64,000 bases of DNA from Thalassococcus sp. S3 (GCF_004216475.1 NZ_CP022303.1:558001-622000); one strand, 5' to 3'; positions 26,872 to 37,897 are shown, counted from the first letter of the stretch. Translations and numbers: made by a program. Notes: generated by a model from the letters alone, not told the origin.

Positions 26872-28760
26872 TCGGCGCGCACACCGACAAAGGCTGTTCG
26901 CGATGGTGCGTTGTAGCCAAAAACCTCTTGATAGTCTCGATCAAAGAGGTTGTTTACGCGACCGTAAAGTTCGACCCGGTCGTTGATGTCGTAGGTCAGA
27001 GCCAGATTAACCGTTGTGAAGCTGTCCCCTTCAACCACTTTATTGGCAATCTGATCGGTGATGAAGTTTCCGTCCACGTGACGTAGGTCAACGGATGCAG
27101 TCCCGCGATTGTTCAGGTAATGTGCAGTCAGATTGAGGTTCACCTCATGCTCCGGGCGACGCACCAGCTTGGTCCCGGTTGCCGACTCTCCGTTGATGTA
27201 GGCATATCCAAACCCGATATCGAGCCAATCTGTTGCGGCGTAATGCGCACTTAGCTCCAGACCGTTGGCCGAGCTTGTCCCTGCCAGATTGACGGCGGTC
27301 GAACCGTTGCCCTGGATCAGGTTGTCGATGTCCTGATGGAAGAGCGTCACCCCCAGATCGCCACGCCCGTTGGCAAACCCAAAGTCCGCCCCGACCTCCA
27401 AAGACCGGGTCTCTTCGGGCTGAAGATTTGGGTTACCGATAAAGCCGCCCGGCGTCTGACCGAACTGTTCGAACATCGTCGGCAAAATCACCGCCGTTCC
27501 CGCAGAACCGCGCAGACGAATATCCGAACCCGGTAGCGTATATGCGCCACTGATGTTCCAGGACGTCGTGCTGTCAAAGCGGCTGTGGTCGTCGTGGCGC
27601 AACCCAACCTGCAGATCGAAGCCACTTGCGAAAGACCCCTGATATTCAGCGGCCACGCTGTTTGTTGAACGCTCTTCAAAGACGCCGCCGGCGAAGCTGT
27701 TGGTGAAGGTCTCCGTTTCACGCTCAAGCACAAAATTCAGCTTATGATCGGCCGCTGCCGCAGACCCTCCAATCAGGGCATAGCTGCCCCTCAGCTTGAA
27801 ACCGTCTCGTTCTGTTTCTGTTGTATAGGGGCCAAATGAACTCAGAAATGTCTGGTCGAACGTGCCCGTCGTTGCCTCCAGCCTCGTGTCGAGCCGACTG
27901 TCGAAGAAACTCAATTCAGACCAAAGGCCAACGATCGTCTCTTCACGCTGGCTGGTCGAATTACCATCGATGATGTAATCGTCCCGGCCCGTGCCCGTAC
28001 CACCAAAATCGGGATCGTTGGTGTCGTCAAATCCGTAGTCCTGTTCGAACCTCCGATATGTCAAACCGACACGCGCTGTTTCGGTCAGCGCGTAATCAAC
28101 ACCGAAATTGAGAACCGTTCGATTGTTGAACTCGGTATCCCCGCCTGAACGCGACAGATCCTCGCCATCGGTGATATGGCGCGAATAGGAGAAGGAGACA
28201 CCCCCTCGTTCGGTACGATGCTGAATGGAGGCCGAAATCGCTTGACTGTCAAAGTTGCCGACCTCGCTCGAAACCTGGGCCGTGGTGCCGCTTGTTCCCT
28301 TCTTTGTTGTGATCGAGATGACCCCGCCCGAAGCGTTCGAGCCATAGATCGCAGATTGTGGACCGCGCAGCACCTCGATGCTCTCCACATCCTCAAGAGG
28401 GAGACCTGAAAAGACATAGTCCCCGTTCGACGGGCTGTTGATCTCAATACCGTCCACGAGAACCAGAACGTGGTTGGTCTCGCTGCCGCGAATTCGAACT
28501 TGCGTGAGGCTGCTGCCGGTTGAGGTCACTGAAACACCGGGCAATGTGCGCAGAGCATCTTCGATTGTGGCTATGCCGCGGGTTTCGAAATCATCGGAAG
28601 TGAGGACGGACACAGATCGCCCATAGGCGTCCGCTTCGACAGGTGTCAGACCGCCGGACAGAATAAGCGTGCCGAGATCGACAGGCTCCTCCTGTGCCAG
28701 CGCGGAGTTCGCGATGAGCACTGCGGTGGTCGCCATCAGGTTGCAATAGGTTCGTTTCAT
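26865..28760 (-). CDS. btuB: TonB-dependent outer-membrane cobalamin receptor
   Basis: A 631-residue outer-membrane receptor. A signal peptide (residues 1-22, ending ANSALA) is followed by a plug domain (~35-150), with DALRTLPGVSVTSTGSSLTQ, VRIRGSETNHVLVLVDGIEI and VESIEVLRGPQSAIYGSNAS as landmarks. A ~22-strand barrel ends in an aromatic-terminal strand (FVGVRAEW). It is first in the operon and lies directly behind the cobalamin riboswitch at 28900-29062. That, with CbiZ and BtuCDF, makes corrinoid uptake the most likely job. Confidence 0.93.
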   Translation of the reverse strand: MKRTYCNLMATTAVLIANSALAQEEPVDLGTLILSGGLTPVEADAYGRSVSVLTSDDFETRGIATIEDALRTLPGVSVTSTGSSLTQVRIRGSETNHVLVLVDGIEINSPSNGDYVFSGLPLEDVESIEVLRGPQSAIYGSNASGGVISITTKKGTSGTTAQVSSEVGNFDSQAISASIQHRTERGGVSFSYSRHITDGEDLSRSGGDTEFNNRTVLNFGVDYALTETARVGLTYRRFEQDYGFDDTNDPDFGGTGTGRDDYIIDGNSTSQREETIVGLWSELSFFDSRLDTRLEATTGTFDQTFLSSFGPYTTETERDGFKLRGSYALIGGSAAAADHKLNFVLERETETFTNSFAGGVFEERSTNSVAAEYQGSFASGFDLQVGLRHDDHSRFDSTTSWNISGAYTLPGSDIRLRGSAGTAVILPTMFEQFGQTPGGFIGNPNLQPEETRSLEVGADFGFANGRGDLGVTLFHQDIDNLIQGNGSTAVNLAGTSSANGLELSAHYAATDWLDIGFGYAYINGESATGTKLVRRPEHEVNLNLTAHYLNNRGTASVDLRHVDGNFITDQIANKVVEGDSFTTVNLALTYDINDRVELYGRVNNLFDRDYQEVFGYNAPSRTAFVGVRAEW

Positions 28761-28899
28761 GTTTCATTCCCCAAAGTCGGCCAGTCGACCGGATGGTTGG
28801 CGTGTGTCTTTGGTGGAATGCCCCTCCGCAGACGATGAAGATATGTCATCGCTACGGATTGCCCGTCGCCCATGGCGCGCCCCGCGCCCGGACAGGATG

Positions 28900-29062
28900 A
28901 GCACTTCGGCAGGTCTCCTGGCTCACGGGTCGCAGCTTCGCCGGGCCTTCCCAAGACACCCGCAGGTGCCTCAGTGGCAATTCCGGCTTCGCTCACCGCT
29001 CACAGTTGCGGGGGCAGCCACAGATTTGATCGGGTGGATCGTACTGTGTTCCCTTTTCATCT
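28900..29062 (-). ncRNA. Cobalamin (adenosylcobalamin) riboswitch
   Basis: Read on the minus strand, the conserved landmarks appear in order: AAAAGGGAACACAG at the 5' side, CTGCCCCCGCAACTGTGAGC, the B12-box element TTGCCACTG, GGGAAGGC, and finally GAGCCAGGAGACCTGCC near 28905. These are the core elements of the cobalamin riboswitch. It lies 140 bases upstream of btuB on the same strand and would switch the B12 operon off when the cofactor is plentiful. Edges are approximate by a few bases. Confidence 0.93.
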
Positions 29063-29198
29063 GACGGACAGAAGCCAATCAGAACCGAAGCACCTTGTTG
29101 TCCGTGGGCGGGGGGGAATTGTCAAACTATTATGCCAGGTCAAAGCACTCAACTGGACCTTGTCGCGACATCTGTCTTCACGAAGGCAGGGCAGGCCT

Positions 29199-29522
29199 CT
29201 AATAAGCATCCGTCACACCAAGCTCCACGGGCCCGTCGAAGGGCGCCGCCGCCCCCAGAGCACAAGCGGTCTGGCGCAAACTCAGATCGCTTTCCGACTT
29301 TGCCCGCGCCATGTCGTGCTCCGCCTCCGAAGCGGGGGTCACAGGATCCCCCGCGAGCCTGTCCGCCAGGATGAGCTTCGGCGCCTCGGGCGACACGTAA
29401 AACCAGCTATCCTCGTACGGCGAGAACCGCACATTCGCCACCACCACACCCACCTCGTCGTCATCTAGCGACCAGTGCGGAAGATAGAGGGGCGAAAGAG
29501 GACGCGAGGTGGCAAGACGCAC
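29199..29522 (-). pseudogene. DUF2169 fragment (T6SS accessory), truncated
   Basis: Only the first ~107 residues of a DUF2169 protein (normally over 300) remain, from a likely GTG at 29522. The visible family pattern is LYLPHWSLDDDEVGVVVANV, EAPKLILADRLAGDP and HDMARAKSESDLSLRQTACA, parallel to the second copy at 20511 but clearly diverged from it. It stops at 29199 and nothing family-like follows. It comes directly after the broken lipase gene on the same strand, so it was part of the same T6SS cargo operon. Confidence 0.72.
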
Positions 29523-29532
29523 TGGGAATGCT

Positions 29533-31278
29533 CTATCCGCGCGGGTTATGGAAGGTGAACGCGCAGGGGTCGAAGGTGTGATACATGACAGCACCGACAC
29601 CGAGGGGTGCAATCCCCATGAATTCTGTTTTCATCTGATCGAAGCGTGTCCAAGCGCTCGGCAGATCCCAACACGACAGCTCCAACGGGACCGCGCGGTG
29701 CGGGTTCATTTCGCCGGTGATCAAAAAAGTAACGACACCCCGAACAAACTCATCTGCCGTTCCACAATTGCGTTTTATCGCATCGAGGGCTGTGACGACG
29801 GGGAAATTGCCAACATTCGATATGTCCGGGAACGCAGGTGTTCGGGTCTCGTAGACCTCATCCAATCCGTGCCCCAGCGCGTTGCGACCCTCTTCGATCG
29901 CGTCGATCCGATCCTGAATTTCAGTTGCACGGTGCTGGTCAGCTTGCGAAGACAGCGTGTTACTGTCCAATTCCAGCCAAAGGTCGGCAAGTTCGGCATC
30001 GGTCTCGTTGGCGTATTCCGCATTCAACTTGGTCAGAGTTTCGGCCCGCGCATCCGCCCTCTGCGCAAGCAGGTCTTGCGTCTCGGAGCGTCCTCGTAGC
30101 CTGACCTGTGCTTCCGCCAGTGTATTTCGTCCAACCGACCAGAGCTTTGGCAGGGGCGCATATGCTTCGGCAAAGAACCCCATCCCGGTATCGCCCGGGC
30201 TTATGCCCGGCGTCACAGCGGTATCGTCGCGCGCAGGGCTAAGACGCATCGTTGGGTTGCCTGGGATCCCGTTCGCCCAACAAATGAACGGCTCGACCAG
30301 CGGAAGTTTGCTTTGCTGGATTTGCAGCGTGTTCAGGATTTCATCCTCGACCGAGAAGTTCCTTGTGTTCGAGTTCTGACCAAGTTTAGCCCGCCGGCTT
30401 AGGTATCGACCAACCGTTTCCGGGTGCACGCCGGCCGCGTTTTATGTCACACAGGATATGTCACAGTCGGGGCCGTAGAATGCGCCTGAAATCCCAGCCG
30501 TTGCGGCCAGGCCACCTCCCAACGAGTGACCCGTCATAATTATCTTGCCGTTCCAGTCAGCCAGCGCTTCTGCCGCGCGGTTGCGCCCTTGCTCGGCGGC
30601 TCTCCGATGTTGCTCCGTTGGCTAACCCATACCCTGCGTTATGTTCGTACCGCAGTCGCCGTCATCCTCAAACCGGGCCGTCAGGGTCAGCGAATACGTC
30701 ACCGTGATCGTCTCGGTCAGGGATCCAATCCCGCCAAGCGTCACCGTGGGCCGCGTTACCACAATCGGAATTGACCCGTCGAGCCGCGCAAGCGTCCGGA
30801 CGTTGTCCAGGTCGTTCACATAGGCCATCGCTACATCATGCGGTGCGCCAAGCCCGGCTCCATGGGAAATGACGATACTGCCGCCGTGGTGGCCTTCCTT
30901 CAAAGACAAGGCGACGCTGATGAGCAAACTGTTGAGACTGGAATCCGCGACTGTGCTGGTGAAATTCAAATCAAAGTTTATGACCACACCCAGCCTGGCA
31001 AAATCCGATGGATTGGGTTCACTGCGGCGAATGGCCAGAACAGGGGGGGCATTAGCCGGGGCTATCGGGCGGCAATTTCGGCCCATGGAACTGTGAATAG
31101 AATGCGTTTCCCGGATCTTCGAACACTTCGGGCGCTTGCCAGGTCTCGGGGACTGCATCATACCAACTGCTGCAGGATGAATGCTCTCACGGGAGCGCAG
31201 ATAGACGTAGTAGTTTGTGGCCCCCGCCTTGCGCAGGCACGGCCTGGTCCTGAGGTCGGATCGAACTTTTGTGTTCAC
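29533..31278 (-). pseudogene. T6SS-associated class-3-lipase-like effector gene, broken
   Basis: All parts lie in one frame. The N-terminal part (from ~31278) has GGSIVISHGAGLGAPHDVA and runs to DCGTNITQGMG, then a TAG at 30622-30624 where Leu is expected. It continues PTEQHRRAAEQGRNRAAEAL, DWNGKIIMTGHSLGGGLAAT (the lipase nucleophile elbow GHSLG), GPDCDISCVT, a TAA at 30442-30444, then NAAGVHPETVGRYLSRR and a long C-terminal part to 29533. The nucleophile elbow plus NAAGV is typical of T6SS class-3 lipases. The N-terminal ~100 residues look scrambled and may hide a further frameshift. An active enzyme is not expected. Confidence 0.75.
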
Positions 31279-32229
31279 GGTCGGTCATCTTGACGCTCGA
31301 CACAGTCGTTCAGGTCGCGCACAGCGGCCTCGCGCTCGGCCAGCTTGTAGCCATCCGGCAGGGCCAAGCTGGTCTGAAGGATATAGCGCAGCATTGCGAT
31401 TTCTTCCGTACCCATCATCGTCTGGCCCGCTGTGATCACGTCGATGGTTGTCATTGATCAGCGCTACCATTTTCTCGGGTGCATCCGTCATGTACCCATT
31501 GTCAAAGAACCACTGAACAAACGCCATGGTCTCGACAGTGCCCCCAAGCATCCGGGGAAACCCATAGCGATTATCACCTAGCGGCGGGCGCGATGGGTTC
31601 AGTCCGCGTACCTCGATCCGCGGGTCGGCACCCTGTGACAGCAAATACTTCACGCCCTCGAAATTCCCGTTTGATGCAGCCCGGTTGATCATCGGAAATG
31701 GATCGCTTGGCGTTGGATAATCAACCCACCCACTTTGTGCCACGTATAGCTCTAGAAACTGCACAGACGTCGACCAATCCGGCCCGCCTCCCAACTCAGG
31801 ATAGGTGGTCGGCCGTGCAGTCTTTGCAAACTGCGCCCCTGCGACGTTTGGGTCCGCCCCGGCCTCCAGCAGTGTCCGGACGCCTTCGAGGTTTCTGCGT
31901 AATAGGGCTACGCTCAGCAAGCTGCGGTGCCATTTATAGCCCGATGGTTTATAGCCCGATGGTCGCGGCTCAACGCCGAACTTGATATCTATCTGCGAAA
32001 CAGCCACCGCCAGCACCCCAGGATCTGGCGTTTTGCCGTCCATCATGTTGAACCAGACCTCAATGTATTCTTCAGTTGCGCCCTGCGCGCGCAACGGGGC
32101 GACGTAGTCCTCTTGAAAACGGGGAATTTGGTAACCAAGACTGGACATCAGGCTTGTATCCGATCTGTCGTCGTTGCTGCCATCATCTGTATTGCTGCCA
32201 AATCCTTCGATAACGAGCACGAGGCTCAT
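31275..32229 (-). pseudogene. Ankyrin-repeat protein, probable lipase immunity partner, frameshifted
   Basis: The frame holds at least two ankyrin-type repeats (RNLEGVRTLLEAGADPNVAG and NGNFEGVKYLLSQGADPRIE). Near 31455 the sense shifts: the original frame runs on with unnatural residues, while the +1 frame gives TIDVITAGQTMMGTEEIAML, YILQTSLALPDGYKLAEREA and a stop at 31275, overlapping the lipase GTG. Upstream of the ATG at 32229 the frame continues as AWVLISVALMSLVLVIEG, which could be a signal or anchor sequence from a CTG at about 32265. Ankyrin proteins between vgrG and a lipase are commonly immunity proteins; that role here is inference. Confidence 0.68.
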
Positions 32230-32261
32230 GAGAGCGACGCTTATCAGGACCCATGCGCGCG

Positions 32262-34327
32262 TCAGTTGATCTTTACCGTGTCTGCAAGCAGCGTAGTCAG
32301 GGCATCCATCGTGACGGTCGTCCTCTTACCGTTCAAAGTGATGGTGCCGTTGGCCTCCATCACCATGCTCGCTGCTCCGCAACGCAGGCTTAGGCTGTCG
32401 CCTGCGTCGATCAGCACGGTCTTGTCCACGACCGTCCGCATGTGGCCACGCACGTCAACAACCTTGTTTTTGCGTACCAACTCTCTGGCATCGCGCCCGA
32501 CGGTCCGGCTGGCATCCTGATCAACGGTCACATACAGGCCTCCGGTACCGCGCGGGCTGACGCCTTTCTCGCCAAACGCGCTCCCAAAGCCGGTGATACC
32601 GGCGACATTTTCGGGCGGGACATCCGGCGCGATGCCGCCACGCTGTCCCGGCCCGACGCGAAGCTGCATATCGCCCCCAATGATCTCGGTCAGATTGTTG
32701 TCAACCTCGGCAGCCTTGTTGTGACCAACCGATTGAACCCAGTTGTTATCGACACGTTCGGTATGGTCATGGCGCACCTTCTCATTTTTGTTTCTTTGTG
32801 CGTGTATGTATATTTCTTCCTGTCCGTTTTGATCTTCGAACCTGAGTTTGTTGAAGCCCTGGCCCTTGTGGGTGTTGGTGCGGAAGGTTGAGCGGGTTTG
32901 TTTGCGGGCAGCTCATAGGGGACCTTCTGGCGATGGTTCGGCACCACGCCCGTGACCGCCGGGCGGTCCGGGTCTCCGTCGAGATAGGTGACCATGACCT
33001 CCATGCCGATGCGCGGGATGACCTGGCCGCCCCAGCCCGTACCCGCCCAGTTCTGCATCACGCACACCCATCAGGTGTCCGAGCCGTCCTTCATCGCGCG
33101 GCGGTCCCAGGGGAACCACAGCTTGATGCGGCCGTATTCGCCGGGGTGGATCTCCTCGCCCGCGGGGCCGGCCACGATGCCGACCTGCGTGCCGTCGATG
33201 CGCGGACGCGGGGTCGCGCGGTGGGGCGTGGCCGGCACCTCCGCCGGCAGGGCCTGGAAACGATTGGTGTAATCGGGCTCGGGTCCACCGCTCTCGTGAC
33301 TGGTATCCACCGCCTTGTGCAGGATCGTGTGGATCACATGCGGCGCAAAAATATTGGCCGGGTTGGCCACGTCATAAGGCGTGAAGCGGCCGCCCGCCGA
33401 CAAGGTCCGCACGGTCGAGGCCCCCTCCACCCGCGCATGATCCGCCTCCGTCGCTTGCATGCGCAGCTTGGTCTGCCGCTCCACCCGCGCCGCATCGATG
33501 CCCCGGCTGGCGCGGTCGGTGCCATAGCCGCCGATGGTCTGGAACTCGTAAAGCTCATATGCGCCACTCTTCGGCAGGCTGACCAAAGAGGGTGTCGCCC
33601 CCGCCCGGCACCGTGCCGGGGGTTTCAAAGTTCCAGTCGCGCGCCGCCCGTTGGCCCGGAAGATAGCGCAGCCGGGTTTCGAACCGGTTAATGTGATTGC
33701 GGTCGGTCGAGCTGGCGGCAAAGCGCACATCCTCTTGCCCGATATAGCCCGAAGGATGGCTGGCGATGTGAAGGATATGTTTACCTGTGTCGTGTACGAA
33801 CCAGTAAAGATGCCATCCTCTTCCAGCCGGCGGGTGAGGTAGGCGAGGCCGGTTTCGTTGTACTGGACGCTGTAATGCTGCGGCGCGGGCGGCTACACGA
33901 TGCCCTGGGTGACCGGCGCGGGCAGGCCGTGTTCACAGAGCAGCGTCTCGCAGACCTGGATGCTGGTCATGTCCTGCCAGATCCGTCAGTCGGAGGTCTG
34001 GCTGAGCAGCCACATCTGCGGGCGCAGCACCGGCTGGTAGCGCTGCAGCCCGCGCGTGAGGCGCGGCCCGGCGATCATGTCGGTGACCAGCGCGTTCCAG
34101 GTCCGCCGCGCGCCGCCGCCAAGTTCGATGCTGACATCGACCAACTGGCCCAGCAGGTCCCCGGCAGCTAGGTCCGGCGTTTTGGACCGCACCGAGACTT
34201 CGCCCTCGAAGAGGTCCGAGATCGCCTCGCGAAAGCCGAGTGTCTCAGCCAAGATCTGATCGTCGCCCAGCGGTGTCTCGATCCGCAAGATCCGCTCGGC
34301 CTGAAGAAAATCACTTTGCGCATTCAT
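32262..34327 (-). pseudogene. vgrG: T6SS spike protein VgrG, heavily degraded
   Basis: A VgrG gene recognisable end to end but broken in at least five places. It starts at an ATG at 34327 (QAERILRIETPLGDDQIL). A TGA follows at 33986-33988 (TSD-stop-RIWQDMTSIQVCE), a TAG at 33893-33895, and a frameshift near 33805, after which another frame gives FYWFVHDTGKHILHIASHPS. The core returns with EIHPGEYGRIKLWFPWDRRA, then a TGA at 33071-33073, QNWAGTGWGGQVIPRIGMEV, and a further frameshift near 32895. The tail ([20 protein letters not shown] and the DUF2345-like end) closes at 32262. No functional spike can be made. Confidence 0.85.
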
Positions 34328-35057
34328 GGCTGAAATCTCGGAGGTTCGAAAAAACAGTCGGGGTTCAATTTTGGCTTACAAGGCGTGGCAATGCCGAAAG
34401 GAGATAAGACACCTGCCGCTTCTACGGGAGGATGTGTGGCCGATGTCGGCCAAGACCCGCTAAACCCGCCGCGCCCGCAGGCAAACAACCCCACCCCCCG
34501 CCTCACACAAAACAAAAAAGCAAACGCACGAAAAAACACACAATAAAATAGACGAAGCTGGCCAAACGTTAGGCTTACGAAACGAAGGACGAAGACCGGC
34601 GATGACGCAGAAAAAACGCCCCAGCCAAGGCAATCAACGGCAGGGGGAGTGCAATGGTCACGTATGATCGCCGTCTACGGTGCAGTTGCAATGCCGTGGA
34701 ATACATCGCCCCTGAAGGACTGAATTGACCTGGCACCAAATGCCTTTTCAAAACCATTGGCAACATTCCCCCAGCGCGAGCTGGTGCAAACCTGGGCGCG
34801 GCCAGGGGACAACGGACATTGCTTCATGGCAAAGAGCCATCGGCGTCCTGCAAACCCGATGTGGTTCAGCTTCAAAGGTATGGGATGTTGCGCAATACAG
34901 TGCCCGATGCGAAAGGCTACGGGCCGAGCTTGCAATGCGGGATGACGTCCACGGAGCCTTGCTGGATGGCCGCAGGAGCAGCATCGCCTTACCCGTGTCA
35001 TTGACCCTGAAGTAAGTGCGCTCCTGCCTTTTGCAGCCTGACAAACCAAGTTGAACG
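34328..35057. other. Intergenic stretch with no convincing gene
   Basis: Between the dead vgrG and the polyamine importer. A purine/C-rich, low-complexity patch lies around 34470-34560. A mixed stretch at 34670-35010 gives short frames on both strands, none with a recognisable family. It may be an eroded insertion or gene remnant, but I cannot name a parent. Confidence 0.45.
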
Positions 35058-35095
35058 GCCACCCCGCGAGAGGCCCTCAAGACTGGCGGGGTGGC
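35058..35095 (-). terminator. Strong hairpin after the polyamine-binding protein gene
   Basis: A perfect 10-base inverted repeat, GCCACCCCGC and GCGGGGTGGC, with an 18-base loop, lies 6 bases beyond the stop of the gene ending at 35102. There is no long T-run, so it may be a terminator of the weaker kind or an mRNA 3'-end stabiliser. Confidence 0.6.
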
Positions 35096-35101
35096 ACGCA
35101 A

Positions 35102-36139
35102 TCATTTCTTTAGGTTCGTCCAGATCTGGTCGTAGACAGCCTGGGTTTCCTGATCGCAGACCTCGATGAAAACGGGCGTGCCCGCATCGGCTGGTGGGTT
35201 GGCCTCCGGCATGGTGCGCAAGGAGTCATCCAGAAGATCCGCAACCCCGGTCACGCCTGCGCCGTATTGGGTCCAGTTCGTCAGTTGCGCGACGTTTTCG
35301 GGTTCCAGAAGGAAATCCATGAATGTCAGCGCATTTTCCCGGTTGGGGGCATCTTTCAGAAGAACGACGTTGTCCATCCAGGCGATGTAACCCTGTGTTG
35401 GAAAGGCGTATTCGACGTTGGCCCCCTCTTCGCGTGCCTTGGCCGAGAAGCCGTCATAGATCTGGCCGACAACCGCATCACCCGACACCAGCACGTCCTT
35501 TGCCGTATCGGAGTTGAAGGAGGCCCAGTGTTGCTTGGCGTCCTGCAGCATGGCGTTCAGCGCCGTCAGCTTGTCTCGATCGCTGGAGCACTGCTCGATC
35601 CCCATGTGAAGTGCGGCCATGGCGAGCACTTCGCCCTGGCTATCCAGCATGTTGATCTTGCCCGAGAGCTCCGCAGGCGGGTTGAAGAGGATATCGGTTG
35701 TGTTGATGGCGCCTTGGTAAACGTCGCGATTGACCGAGAACGAGGTAGAGCCCCACTGATAAGGGATCGAGTGCATCCGCCCCGGATCAAAGTTCGGATC
35801 GGCCCATTCCGGCGCGATGTTGCCCTTGTTGGCCAACTCCCCTTCGGCGATCGTGTCGAGCAACCCCTCGCCCTTCATGATCGCGACCATGTAGTCACCG
35901 GGGACCGCAACGTCATAGGTGCCGATAGCACCCGCCTTGAGACTGGCCAAAAGCGCTTCGTTGGAATCGTAGGTGTCCATGACGACATCAATTCCGGTCT
36001 CACTGGTGAACTTGTCCAACAGCTCTTGCGGGATGTATTCAAACCAGTGGTAGACAACCACTTGCCCGTCGGCTGCCGCCGCTTGTGCCGTTATGGCAAG
36101 TGCCATCGCCGCGGCTGTTGTTTGCATGAGTTTTTTCAT
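35102..36139 (-). CDS. potF: Polyamine-type ABC importer binding protein (PotD/PotF family)
   Basis: A 345-residue periplasmic binding protein. The signal peptide spans residues 1-23 (AMALAITAQAAAA). The family pattern is clear: VVYHWFEYIPQELLDKFTSE, DVVMDTYDSNEALLASLKAG, YDVAVPGDYMVAIMKGEGLL and PYQWGSTSFSVNRDVY. PotF-type proteins bind putrescine and PotD-type spermidine; the family also takes other amines, so the ligand is uncertain. It is the last gene of the importer operon and is followed by a hairpin. Co-location with an amine dehydrogenase suggests an amine substrate that the cluster degrades. Confidence 0.88.
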   Translation of the reverse strand: MKKLMQTTAAAMALAITAQAAAADGQVVVYHWFEYIPQELLDKFTSETGIDVVMDTYDSNEALLASLKAGAIGTYDVAVPGDYMVAIMKGEGLLDTIAEGELANKGNIAPEWADPNFDPGRMHSIPYQWGSTSFSVNRDVYQGAINTTDILFNPPAELSGKINMLDSQGEVLAMAALHMGIEQCSSDRDKLTALNAMLQDAKQHWASFNSDTAKDVLVSGDAVVGQIYDGFSAKAREEGANVEYAFPTQGYIAWMDNVVLLKDAPNRENALTFMDFLLEPENVAQLTNWTQYGAGVTGVADLLDDSLRTMPEANPPADAGTPVFIEVCDQETQAVYDQIWTNLKK

Positions 36140-36158
36140 GTTTCTCTCCTCTGTTGTG

Positions 36159-36968
36159 CTATTTCGTGTTGTCTGTTTTGCTGACGAAATAACTGATCGT
36201 TACCAGGATGATCGAGACGGCCAGAAGTAGGGTCGAGATCGCCATGACATTCGGTTTGAGCCCTTGTTTGACTGATCCGAAAATTGCGGTTGGCAGTGTT
36301 TCGACGCCCGCGCCCTTCACGAAATTCGTGATGATGAAATCGTCGAGGCTGACGATGAAGGCCAACAGGAAGCCCGAGATGATGCCGGGCATCATCAGGG
36401 GAAGCAGGATCTTGGTGAAGGCCTGTCTGCGGGTCGCGTAGAGATCCATGGCCGCCTGTTCATAGCTGTCTTCGATCCCTTGCATTCGGGCTGAGATCGG
36501 CAGGTAGGCAAAGGGGATGCAAAAAGCGATATGTGCGATGAGGATGGTCAGCAGGCCCCGGTCGAAGCCAATGGCGTTGAAAAAGATCAGGGTCGCAACC
36601 GCCAGAACGATCTCAGGCACCATCAGGGGCAATGAAATCAACCCGAAAGAGGCGGTGCGCAGGCGGAACCGTCCGCCACGCACCATGGCCGTGGCGGCCA
36701 AAGTGGCGATGGTCGTGGCGACACTGGCGGCGATGATGGCGATGACAAAGCTGTTCCACGCCGCGCGTTTGAACTTTCCGCTCTCCGGGCCGGTAAAGAC
36801 ATCTACATACCATCGCAGGCTCAACCCCTCCCAGGCGGTGATGGAATTTGAGGCGTTGAAGCTGTAGATGGTCACGATCAAAAGCGGCGCATAAAGCACG
36901 AAAAGGCAAAGGATGGTGATGGCGCGGAACCCCGGGAACGCCTTTATGTCGCAACGCTTTGCGGCCAT
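36159..36968 (-). CDS. potI: Polyamine-type ABC importer permease (PotC/PotI)
   Basis: A 269-residue permease with six helices. Landmarks are [20 protein letters not shown] at the first helix, [20 protein letters not shown], and the ATPase-contacting loop [20 protein letters not shown]. It shares one base with the end of the preceding permease gene (TAATG), so translation is coupled. The two permeases, the ATPase and the binding protein are adjacent, in order A-B-C-D. Confidence 0.9.
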   Translation of the reverse strand: MAAKRCDIKAFPGFRAITILCLFVLYAPLLIVTIYSFNASNSITAWEGLSLRWYVDVFTGPESGKFKRAAWNSFVIAIIAASVATTIATLAATAMVRGGRFRLRTASFGLISLPLMVPEIVLAVATLIFFNAIGFDRGLLTILIAHIAFCIPFAYLPISARMQGIEDSYEQAAMDLYATRRQAFTKILLPLMMPGIISGFLLAFIVSLDDFIITNFVKGAGVETLPTAIFGSVKQGLKPNVMAISTLLLAVSIILVTISYFVSKTDNTK

Positions 36969-37897
36969 TACGAGACGCCCTTGACCGCTTTGGATTGCTG
37001 CCGCGCGAAGATCAGCAAAATGATCAGCACCATCGTCAGCAAGATCATTGACGCGGCGGCGCCAAAGGGCCAGTTGCCCGCATTTCCCTTGAATTGTTCC
37101 TCGATCAGCGACCCGATCATGAAATTCTTGGCGCCACCCAGAAGATCGGGCGCGAGAAAAGATCCAAGCGATGGCACGAAAACCAAAATGCAGCCTGCGA
37201 TCACGCCGGGTTTTACCGCGGGCAGCAGCACACGGCGGAGGGTTGTCATCTTGCTGGCGTAGAGATCGGCGGCAGCCTCGGAAAGCGCGAAGTTATAGCG
37301 TTCAACGGCGGCATAGATCGGCAACACCATGAAGGGCAGGTAGGAATAGAAAAGGCCAAGCTGCACGGCGAAATTGGTGTTGACCATGCCAAGCGGGCTG
37401 TCGATGAGACCGATCCCCAGAAGAAAATCGTTAAGCGGCCCCTGATCGCGCAGAAGGAACTTCATGCTGACGGTCCGGATCAGCAGGTTGACCCAATAGG
37501 GAATGGTGATCAGGAACACCCAGAGCGGCCGTTGCTTTTCGGGCCGCGTGGCAATGAAATAGGCCGTTGGGAAGCCGATGATCAGGCTGAGCAATGTGGC
37601 CAGACCCGCCTGCCAGATCGAGCGCCAGAAAATCGTGACATAGGTCCACTCGATGGCGCAAGGCTCATCGCCAAAGAGGCCGCGATCACAGAAGAACTGG
37701 TCGTAGGCGGCAAAAGAAAACTCCCATATGACACCGCCGCGGAACTCCTTTGTGAGGAAGGAGTAGATCAGCATCATGCAGACCGGCGCCAGAACGAAGA
37801 GGCAAAGCACAGCCCAGGCCGGCAGGAGCAGCCAGCCACGCGACTGGGCGTATGTGTCGGCTGAGGCGCTGCCGCCACTTGCGGCGCCAGCGGCCAT
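36968..37897 (-). CDS. potH: Polyamine-type ABC importer permease (PotB/PotH)
   Basis: A 309-residue permease. It starts with a Ser/Ala/Gly-rich tail, then [20 protein letters not shown] as first helix. A periplasmic loop holds two cysteines ([16 protein letters not shown]), and the ATPase-contacting loop is [20 protein letters not shown]. It shares one base with the ATPase gene stop (TGATG) and one with the next permease start. Confidence 0.9.
   Translation of the reverse strand: MAAGAASGGSASADTYAQSRGWLLLPAWAVLCLFVLAPVCMMLIYSFLTKEFRGGVIWEFSFAAYDQFFCDRGLFGDEPCAIEWTYVTIFWRSIWQAGLATLLSLIIGFPTAYFIATRPEKQRPLWVFLITIPYWVNLLIRTVSMKFLLRDQGPLNDFLLGIGLIDSPLGMVNTNFAVQLGLFYSYLPFMVLPIYAAVERYNFALSEAAADLYASKMTTLRRVLLPAVKPGVIAGCILVFVPSLGSFLAPDLLGGAKNFMIGSLIEEQFKGNAGNWPFGAAASMILLTMVLIILLIFARQQSKAVKGVS

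Noticed and set aside
34675..35049. Possible 124-residue gene or insertion-sequence remnant
   Set aside because: Frames exist on both strands with low-quality composition; I could not tie it to any transposase or family.
35267..36184. 305-codon plus-strand frame opposite potF
   Set aside because: Composition is unlike a real protein, and the minus strand matches the PotF pattern from signal peptide to stop.
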